From Calonectria ilicicola (taxonomy: Eukaryota; Ascomycota; Sordariomycetes; Hypocreales; Nectriaceae): 64,000 nt of DNA. Of the stretch, positions 55,736 to 64,000 are shown piece after piece. Both the position numbers and the translations under genes were made by a program. The stretch spans positions 496,001 through 560,000 of the forward strand of contig CP085830.1 of assembly GCA_020809705.1 (NCBI GenBank), read 5' to 3'. Within the stretch, counting starts at the first letter, position 1, and each line of letters opens with the position of its first letter. Under the pieces are notes generated by a model, which saw only the letters and a list, made by a program, of their open reading frames with translations, searched no databases and was not told the DNA's origin.

Positions 55736-58059
55736 CTAAACTTCATACCAATAATAATCCCCAACAGCATTATTAATCCTGGAAACGAAGATTTCCAGCG
55801 AGGTAGAAATGCGAGAGGTGACTCCAATGCCTGATCCTGGTCTTGCCCAGCCCACACCAGCAATCTGGGTGACACGCCATCCAGGGATAGGAGACCAGAA
55901 ACCGGACTGGAGCGAGGAATTGGTCCCGGTCCACCAAACTTGCTTAGAGTCTGCATTTTTTGCAATTCCTCCGATACCGCCGATCTGGGCACTGCCGGCA
56001 GGGGCAAGCTCAAACCGTTTCCAGTCCTTGCCCTCGATCCAATATGCGTCCTGCACTGATCCATTTGGCCCTATCCACCAAACCTCCATAACCCCAGATC
56101 CATGATTAATGGCGGCAATGCCTGTACCTAAACCGGCGCTCCCAGCTGGTGCAAGTTCAAATTGAGACCAGCCAAATTTGTCCGCGAAGAAGGCATCTCG
56201 CACAGCACCACTTGGACTAATCCACCACACCTCCATGTGGCTAGTCAGTCGCGAGACAGCCTTAAGACCACTGCCGATAGCAGCACTTCCGGCACCAGCA
56301 AGCTCGAAACGCTTCCAGCCAACACCATCAACCCAGTAACCATCTTGGATAGAACCATTAGGCCCGACCCACCACACCTCAATTTTGTTTGAGGCGCGAG
56401 ATACGGCAGCGATCTTGGAGCCAATGGCAGCGCTGTTGGGCGGCGCGAGCTGATATTTAGACCAGCCCTTGTTTTCATAAAAGCTCGCACCTTCTACCGA
56501 GCCTGAGGGACTAATCCACCAGACTTCCATGTGCTCCGAGACGCGAGAAAGGGCGACAATGCCACCTGGAGTTGCGGAGCCGGCGGGTGCCAGCTCAAAC
56601 TGCTTCCAACCCGCACTCTTATACCAATAAGCATCCTGCACGGAGCCATTTGGGCCAATCCACCAAACCTCCATGGTTTCGGGTTTCCGGGTGGTAGTGG
56701 CAATGTCAGAGCCGGTAGCAATGGAGTTTTTCCCTTCAAATGTAAAGTTGTCCCATCCTGGCTGCAGATCAAACGGACCCTTCTTGAGGCTGAGGTCGAA
56801 CCACATACGATCATTGTTTGCCTCCAACTTCTCAGCCGAAGATAAGAGCGTGTCATTTCGAGAGAGGTACTGGCCATTGTAATTTTTGTACCAGGTTCCA
56901 CTGGCAATCGACCCGGCAAATTGGAAGCTGAATTTGTCCCACGCGCCAAGCATAATATACCAGCCTGGCTGATCCTCATTGTAGTACCTATGATTGTAGC
57001 AGTTAGTTTTACGAATCGAGAAGGGGTGATTGAAGGGTGCAAAACTTACAAGCTAGCCCCAGTACCACCTGGTCTCAGTGTCACTGAGCCCTGATTCGGA
57101 GGGCCTTTAGTTTCAGATGTAGTTATTTGAAATACGTAAGGTCTGTCAAGCTTCACTTGGGTAATATCCGTTATGGACTTAATGGACCATGGGTAAATTC
57201 TGGGCTTGAAACCGATCTGGATCGCGTCGCCGTCCGGCAAAGCAACTGGGTATCGTCCGTCTCCTATCCGCCAGTTGACGAGCGTTGGATCGTTCGGGTT
57301 CTTCAGGACAGCCTCAGCCAGGGCTACAGTATCAGGACCGACTATGTTGTTGAACACGCGTTCTTGTTCGGCCGCGTAATCCTTGTACTTTTGCACAGTG
57401 AGATTTCCACCAGCAAAGTGCATGCTGGGTACGTCCGTGGCCATCTGCAGCAGAGCTATGGCTTTGGCCTCGGCGATCCAGAACGGCGAGACAAAGACCT
57501 TCATCTTGCAGGTGTAAGTTAAGAACTCGATAGAAGATTCCATCAAGTGACTCCTGGCGAGGACCAGCACCGACTGAGAGTCTCGAGAGGCAAGAAACAT
57601 GTGCATTTCCTCCAAAAGGGCGGGAACTTCGTCCATGCATTTGCGTAGGAGTCCCTCAATGCGGATACGAGCATCCTCGACCTTGCCCTCTTTCTCCGGG
57701 CTCCAGGAACCCGGAAGGTCCTGAGGCATGTTGAAAATGTCGGTGAGCGCGAAGAGAACACCGTCATATAACGCTGTGATCTTGCTAGTAAGTGACCTCA
57801 GATGATCGGACCGCAACTCGAGAAGAGTGCTGCTTAACTGCTTTGATAACTGATCTATCGCATCATGAACCAGCCGGATGTCTTTTGAAAGAGCCTCGAT
57901 GTCACTCTGGATGTTTTTGATCGATTTGTCACCGAAGCCCGCGGCATGGGTTCCCTTTTCAAACACCCATTTTGCGAGTATTGGTCCGACGTATTGAACC
58001 AACTTGGGTCCGTACGTGGCTACAAGCCCCGCTTCTAGCACCGGCGCTACTACACTCAT
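55736..58059 (-). CDS. Helical domain plus seven-repeat beta-propeller lectin-like protein, 753 aa, two exons
   Basis: Exons 58059-57050 and 56987-55736 total 754 codons with the stop. Residues 1 to about 250 are helical: a glycine/alanine-rich start (LEAGLVATYGPKLVQYVGPI), then long amphipathic helices (KSIKNIQSDIEALSKDIRLV; IDQLSKQLSSTLLELRSDH). A beta-rich linker follows. The C-terminal ~330 residues carry seven repeats of about 47 residues with core EVWWIGPNGSVQDAYW and spacer GWKQFELAPAGSA; the last two are diverged. Seven such repeats suggest a seven-bladed propeller lectin of the fucose-specific/PLL-like kind (inference). Joining a helical half to a lectin half recalls chimerolectins, where the lectin targets glycans; an effector role for the N-terminal half is not shown. 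No signal peptide is evident. Confidence 0.85.
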
Positions 58060-60653
58060 CGTGAAGAATTGAGAATACGAGGAATGTGTGGTGTATGTAC
58101 GAGTATGGATTGCAAGGCGAATGTAAAAGAATTCACTGTGCTGATTGCATCGAGTTGTATTAGGTGCAGAAGTGTGGTTCTTATAGCTCGGTGCAAGTCA
58201 TGGAAGGATCGCTCTCGTCCATATTCTAAGCGGCTTGATCGTAGCGTAGCGGTGGCAAACATGGTGGCGGCCTCGACTCGCTACAGAATCCAGTTGATTG
58301 GCTTGGTAGTAGGCGACAGAGCGGCGATAGATTAATTCCAATAGTTTTATGTGGCGGTCAGCCGTTGCTACAACATCTGGCCGGGGCGTTGTTTTGGCTG
58401 GCTGAGGCTTTGAATTGGGCTAGCTGCGGTTTTGAATTGGGCTGGCTGAGACCTTAAACTAATGCAGAATATCACGCCGGTCTCGGGTCTCGAATGGTCT
58501 ATGTCTATTCAATTCAGAAGTCAAAATCCAGACCTTGGACAATGTCTCAACTGTACCTATGATCCCATTCCTGTGCATCTACCAACCTAGAAAACGCACA
58601 TACTTCAAGCCAAGATCCTGCTTATGTACAATATGCCACGACTTTTTTTTGTCAACCTGAACAAGGATAATTTAGATTTTCCCATGCTAGGGGTATTTCT
58701 GGTAGGATTCAACCAAGCTACTAGTTAGCGAACAAATCAGTATGCGTTAGTATGATCCACTCATTTAATAGGGTCCTCAATTATCACACCCAAATACAGG
58801 CGCCCAATACAGCCACGGGTCCCGTGGCTTCAAAATCTCGGGGCCCTGTCATGGGCCGTCATGACGCCGGCCGGGCCCTATGTAGGCTAATGGCCATATT
58901 GTGTGATAAAAAAGGTGAAAAGAAAAAAGACTATGGCTTCTGCCACCTGTGTCTTATGTCTGCGACGTGTTACATTTGGACTTGGAATCTTCTGTTGGAA
59001 GCTAGAAAAGCTAGGGCAGACCTTTCTTTTTATTCTCAGGCCTCATTTGTTGTTTTGAGTTGTTGTTATCACTGTGACCTATGATTCATTCGTATCATCT
59101 CTCTCATTAGTCATTCTGTTCTGGCTCGCTGTTGAGTTGGATTTTGTATTGATTGCTGATTGATTTTATACAGTACATAATTTTAACTAAAAAGCGCCAC
59201 GTGCATAGTCCATGCAGAAACATCACTAATATCCAATTACTGCAACGGATTTCTTGCAGCATATCTTCAATGTATTTGTTTGTTATTATGGCCTAAGAAT
59301 TAATTAAATGTAGAAACTTCGGGTGGGGAACATGAATGACTTTGCTGCTATTTAAACGGTTTATGCATAATGAAGCGCGTCGCGACGTACCGTCGCAATA
59401 TCGCAACACAAACCAGTCAATGGCTAATTCTACTTCAAAGTCACGTTTGGCTAGAGCATCAGAGCAAACCGCGCATTTTTTCTGAGCCCTTAATCTAATT
59501 AATCAGATTGGAAAGTTCTTCCTCTTTTTTTTCTGTCTTTTTTTCTTTCTTCTTTTTTGGTAACGATTTAACAATTTCATGCTAGACTCGATTTTCTAAC
59601 GCCAGCATTAATGTTTTCAAAACTTGAAGCATCACAACGTGACCTAGGCTGTTAGCGATAACGAGCTGTGTGTCTTAGGGTGGGGGCGATGTAGTCTAGA
59701 TGACGATCTGACGTGTCGCCCGCGACTGTTGATGATTAGGTAGGGGAGCCACATGGTTTGAAGACCCTTATCTTTCCTCTGCACTCCCAATTGGTTGTAA
59801 ATGTGCAGGCGTTGCAGATATCGAGATCCGATCACGGCATGTTCGGCTGGTTGAGCTTTTCTGCAGTTGAAGCTTAGCGTCATCAACATCGGATATCCCG
59901 ATCCCTGTCAATTCGCTATGCAAGCTAGTGCTTGGTTTCCCGCCCTGCCCCAGCACATGTGACGGGAGCTATGGCTAGCTTCTACGGCCTATGGAGTAAT
60001 AAAGATGAGAGATCTGGAGCAAGTTTTGTAATAGAAACGTGCCATTGGGCTATGTGAGGTAGAAATACGGGCGCTTGTCTTGATTCATGATGTGGTACTA
60101 GCGTAGCGTACTTTTGAGTATCATTTCCCCAACTTCGAGTGCGGGGTTCTGAGAATTCTGTCCGATCTCGCCTGCTGCGATTGGTATCTCTCCAGATGAC
60201 GATTTCATTATGGATCTGGATTCCCCAGACAGGTTTGTTGTGGTTGGAATGTGGCGATTGACAGTCGCTTTATTGCTTTGCCAAGCTTGGTCAGCAAGCC
60301 TCGCTGTCTTTTGCGCCGTCACTGTACCGTACCCAAAGTGGAATTGAACTTGATTCAAAACCAACGCCCTATCAATATCGAAATTGTATTGATAGGAGTT
60401 CGTTGGGTTGCTGTTATCTCCTACCCCAAAAGCTGCCAATGACCATCACAAGATTTTGGTTTTCCAATCACGTGCGACGCGATCCGCATGCGGGGATAGC
60501 GAGGTTAATCCTTATGGGGAAATGCTTGCCGGTGCAGATTCTTGGCTCTTGTTCATCTCGCAGACTTTCAACCACATTCGGACGCCTGCGTTAAGTGAAC
60601 CAGAATACAATTTTAGTCGTCAAAAGCGCTGTGTATCTCTTTAAGGGGACGAA
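58060..60653. other. 2.6-kb gene-free divergent spacer
   Basis: Lies between the lectin-domain gene (minus) and regulator 2 (plus). Contains a repeated GAATTGGGCT(A/G)GCTG word near 58410-58450 and a pyrimidine-rich tract at about 59520-59561. Short frames such as 58752-59084 and 60098-60439 have no recognisable domain. It probably holds both promoters. Confidence 0.4.
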
Positions 60654-63213
60654 ATGCAGTCCGAACGGCGTAGATTCAAGCGGACACCTACTGCGTAAGA
60701 AAAATCACCCCACATCTCTCCACTGCATGGCTGCTAAACGTACACTATAACCACAGGTGTGTTGCTTGTCGTCAGAGTAAAATCAAGTGCTCTGGCGATG
60801 ATCCATGTACCAGCTGTCAGCGCAGGTTCATGAAATGTCGCTTTGCCGACACTGGAAACACTGTTGTGGTGTCGCAAAGGTTGGTCTCTTCATAATACCT
60901 TCAACCTATGGTATACTGACCAGGGGTGTGTTGGGGTAGATATCTCGAGTCGTTGCATAAAAAGATTGCGGAGAATGCATCCCCTTCCGGATCAAAAAAG
61001 TCTGACGAAGCAACCCCCGTGACTGAGGATACTTCTACAGGTTCGTGCCTGAGCTTCTTGATCCTGGTTTAGATAAACTAATGTGCCCATCTAGTCTCCC
61101 AGCCTGAACCCTCTCCACCATTCCCTGTTGTCGAACATGCACGTAATATTTGGACCAGCCCCTTCACTCTACCCTCAACCATCATAAAAAGCGTCTACAG
61201 GGATAGGCTTCACTGGAGTAGGTTAACGCGCGAGTCTGGTCGTAATGCTCGAAGCTGATTTCCTGTCAATAGTCTGGCTTGCTCCGTCTTCAATGTGGTC
61301 CTTTACTGCCCGACTCACAGTAATGATGACCGAGAAGCTAAACTTGAATTCCCCTTCAAATGCTCCGAATCCTTTTGATAGGGACGTTTATCCCATGCAG
61401 TGGAAAAATTCCTCTGTTGATGCTACGCCGGACATTAGCGGTCTTCCTTCGATGGATTATGCAATTTATCTTTTTAATACCGTCAAATTTCATCTTGGTG
61501 ACGACTACCAGTTCTTTGACGAAGAGAATTTTATGAAAAATCTGCGAGAATTTTACAACGGCGGGAGCTCTTTGGAAAAAGCAAATGAATCACGGCTATG
61601 GTTTATCCAATTTCTTTTGGTTCTTGCTTTCGGGCATGCCTTTCTCTCAAAGTCGAAGGAACCCAACGAAGCTCCAGGCTCGAATTTCTTCCTACGCGCT
61701 ATGGCATTGATGCCGGAGCATCCGAGATTATGGAAGGATACACTCTTGGTAATCGAGGTTTTGGCCTTGGTTGGTCTGTACCTCTACGCCATTGACCACA
61801 GAGAGTCGGCTCATGTTTATGTGAGTGTCATTTACATGTTTGGAAAAGGTTTCGGTGCCTGATACTGTTTTAACAGCTCGTCCAAGCAATTCGCATTGCT
61901 CAGCTGGAAGGACTGCATACCCAACTCCCAGAAGACGAGCTGGGACCCGAGACGATGAAGAGGTGTCGTAATCTTTGGTGGACTTTGTACATATTGGACC
62001 GGCATTTCTCCTCCTCTTTGGGCTTACCAATGACTACCCATGACAGCGACATCACTACGGTCCTCATACCACCAAATGCCCCTCCTCAGGAAATAACCAC
62101 CCTTAGCCTTCAAGTAAAGCTGTCGCAACTTCTAACTCATATCATTACGAGTACGTCTCACACAGTTCGTTTGAGAAAGTACCCTACTAATATCATTATA
62201 GCCATCTACAGAACAGAAAAAACACAGTTAGGAGCATTTCTAGAGCAAACCAGGTCTATACTTCATACCATGGCTGGTTATGCTCAAGACATTGAAATAA
62301 TCATAAACCCGAAATCCCAGAACACACTCAGTACTGTGCCAAAGGCGACACGGCACGTAACACTTCTTTATCACAAGGTTAGTATGGAACTTGATTCCAC
62401 CACAATGTTTGCTCGTGTTGGTCTCTGACAAGATCTGAATGTAGTGTGTGACATTCGCCACTAGACCTCTTTTACTATCGGTCTTGAAAGAGCGATTAGA
62501 AAATTTGGGCCAAGAGGGCGAAGACTGGCAAAACTTTATCCACTTGACTAAACCATTGATCTCCATTGGCATTAAATCGGCTGTCAAAACACTTGAGATT
62601 TTATCGGAGGATAATGGTGTCCATGGTTAGTTTGCGATTGTTTGACATAGGCACTAGCTGACTAAATAAAATAGAGGTGTTTCTCCCATTCGACCTGGAA
62701 TTTACTTACGGTGCGATTCTGCATCTTACGATAGCTTACCACCTCTTCCCGCACCTGGCCGACGGCCCCGACTATAGCAAAATTGCGCATTCAATTCTGG
62801 ATGACATGATAAACAAAGGCAACAAAGTGGCAGAAGTAAGAAAGGACGAACTTTCTCATCTCGAAACATTGTTCAAGGAGCTTGCTTTGAGGACGGAACA
62901 GCAAGGGCTTCAAACTTTGACGTTACTGACCCCAGAGACATTATTGGATCCCAAGACTACTCCTAGCGAGCCACAGCAGGCATGGGGAGTAGCAATGAAT
63001 CCGGGAATTATTGCTCCGCCTCTAACCGAAATGGAAAATGCTCAACTCTCGTCCGCAGAGCATTCAAACTCACAAGGTAACGTTGAACTTCTTGATAGTT
63101 TGGGAATTTCTTCCGAGGAATTCTTCTCCATCATGGATCAAATGGATACTCATGATATGTCGTACGGCATGATGGATGATATGTCGAATTATAATGACCC
63201 TGGTTGTATATAG
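60654..63213 (+). CDS. Zn2Cys6 transcription factor 2, 701 aa, nine exons (paralogue of regulator 1)
   Basis: Exons 60654-60694, 60757-60879, 60940-61040, 61095-61217, 61273-61820, 61877-62150, 62202-62377, 62445-62625 and 62675-63213 total 702 codons with the stop. The zinc cluster CVACRQSKIKCSGDDPCTSC followed by QRRFMKC is CX2CX6CX5CX2CX6C, preceded by the basic stretch RRRFKRTPTA. A linker helix RYLESLHKKIAEN precedes the fungal transcription factor domain: HWIWLAPSSMWSFTARL, LPSMDYAIYLFNTVKFHLG, QAIRIAQLEGLHTQLPEDE, RCRNLWWTLYILDRHFSSS. The exon 1-9 phases (2,2,1,1,0,1,0,1) equal those of regulator 1, and exons 2 and 7 have identical lengths (123 and 176 nt). Its C-terminus is acidic and Met/Asp-rich, as in activation domains. 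Confidence 0.92.
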
Positions 63214-63554
63214 ATGACATTATGTCTTTTATTTACGAAGGCTTAACTGAGTTTCTTGAAACCCGGATGGACATGGAGTTTTGGAAGGGAGGCCCATAAC
63301 TAGGGCAACCAGGTGGACTGTGCGGACAGTACGTGGTTATTATTTTTAATCTGTACTGAAGTATGTTATGATGTGGGATGATAGAATAGGGTATGGGATT
63401 GACCACAGAAAGAAAAAGTAATTTGATTCCAATGGGGTGTTCGAACTGATTGGACAAGTGGGCAATCTTCGTCATAATCTTTGGTGTTTGAGCAAGGTTA
63501 GCACTCATGGGCTGGCATCAGAGAGTGGGTCTTCTCCTCGATTCTCACTGGACG
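63214..63554. other. Spacer between regulator 2 and tRNA-Ile
   Basis: 341 bp of 3' flank, AT-rich around 63340-63360. Nothing else was recognised. Confidence 0.4.
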
Positions 63555-63650
63555 GCTTCCATAGCTCAGTTGGTTAGAGCTTCGTACTAATACTTCAACT
63601 TGCAAGTGTTGGTGATGCGAAGGTCGCAGGTTCAAGCCCTGCTGGGAGCA
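63555..63650 (+). tRNA. tRNA-Ile(AAU) with a 22-nt intron
   Basis: The acceptor stem GCTTCCA pairs with TGGGAGC over all seven positions (one G-T), with discriminator A at 63650. The D arm is GCTC...GAGC. The anticodon stem TCGTA pairs with TGCGA; the loop reads CTAATA then A, giving anticodon AAU. The intron sits in the canonical place after position 37 and starts CTTCAACTTGC. The variable loop is AGGTC and the T arm GCAGG-TTCAAGC-CCTGC. A TTTCTTTTTT run about 25 bp downstream fits a pol III terminator. Confidence 0.95.
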
Positions 63651-63901
63651 TAATTGTTCACATCGCCATCCGGTTTCTTTTTTGCTATTTATTTCTCAAT
63701 CTTCAAATCTAAGTAAGGTTGTTGAACGTAGTTGTAAAGTGCGATCCTTGGCAGATTGTAACCTTACTTTTTTCCCACCTTGCAGAGTAGCTATAGTACG
63801 AAACTTCATTAAACCCAGATGTTACCATCAAGACGGACGAAAATTTGCATAAAAATGACGCTTTGATTTAGGTTACAACTGCTACGATCCACTACCAAAT
63901 T
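63651..63901. other. Spacer between tRNA-Ile and the partial gene
   Basis: About 250 bp with the T-rich terminator region just after the tRNA and otherwise AT-rich 3' flank of the partial minus-strand gene. No further feature was recognised. Confidence 0.35.
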
Positions 63902-64000
63902 TTAGTTGTCCTCCACAGGCAAAATCTCTTCCAACATGGACTCCAAGAATAGCTTTTGTTCGGTCAAAAACTGTCTAGTTGCCGCAATATCGAACGGCCG
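63902..64000 (-). CDS. 3' end of a minus-strand gene cut by the window edge
   Basis: Reading inward from base 64000 on the minus strand gives 32 sense codons and a TAA at 63904-63902. The peptide contains FDIAATRQFLTEQKLF and ends SMLEEILPVEDN, an amphipathic acidic helix that looks like a genuine C-terminus. The family cannot be told from so short a piece; it could also be a chance frame. Confidence 0.4.
   Translation of the reverse strand, partial: RPFDIAATRQFLTEQKLFLESMLEEILPVEDN

Noticed and set aside
58752..60439. Short frames in the spacer before regulator 2
   Set aside because: All are below about 115 codons, AT-rich, on both strands and without domains or splice logic.

Overview
The window looks like a piece of a filamentous ascomycete chromosome, probably Sordariomycetes/Hypocreales (inference). 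The evidence is short introns of about 40-90 nt with GT(A/T)AG-type donors and CTAAC-like branch sites, two binuclear Zn2Cys6 transcription factors, a full-length fungal PDR transporter, a DUF3176-type protein, a fungal STAND NTPase, and a nuclear tRNA-Ile(AAU) with an intron. Genes are monocistronic on both strands with long gene-free spacers. All exon models were built by hand from splice signals; every multi-exon model given here closes in frame.

Left part (1-16 kb): an unrecognised 464-aa protein, an 11-exon PDR-type ABC exporter (1,474 aa), a small four-helix membrane protein and a metallo-beta-lactamase-fold hydrolase, all on the minus strand. An alpha/beta hydrolase with a probable GC-AG intron and a DUF3176-like membrane protein lie on the plus strand. 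A substrate exporter next to two hydrolases would suit a detoxification island, but that is only inference.

Centre (16-31 kb): a decayed bifunctional diterpene synthase (CPS/KS type, about 935 codons) with four in-frame stops, a frameshift and altered class I motifs. Beyond it is a head-to-head pair: an unrecognised 404-aa protein and a 1,304-aa protein that fuses a roughly 620-residue unknown N-terminal region to a C-terminal type-3 copper (tyrosinase) domain. This pair is the best candidate here for an undescribed system. It is followed by an 856-aa protein with a HeLo-like/PF17111-like N-terminus.

Middle right (31-43 kb): an 0.8-kb patch of degenerate direct and inverted repeats, a 2,062-aa STAND P-loop NTPase with a long TPR-like helical C-terminus (fungal NLR-like), an F-box/LRR-like protein with a Ser-Asp-Glu tract, a possible LTR remnant, and a coiled-coil protein.

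Right part (44-64 kb): two Zn2Cys6 regulators of 706 and 701 aa share nine exons and the same order of intron phases, so they are paralogues. They bracket a maltose/galactoside O-acetyltransferase-like enzyme, an LtrA-family membrane protein with a His-rich N-terminus, a stand-alone Rieske [2Fe-2S] protein, a tRNA-His-like sequence with a broken acceptor stem, and a 753-aa protein joining a helical N-terminal half to a seven-repeat propeller-type lectin domain. The window ends with an intron-bearing tRNA-Ile(AAU) and the last 32 codons of a minus-strand gene.
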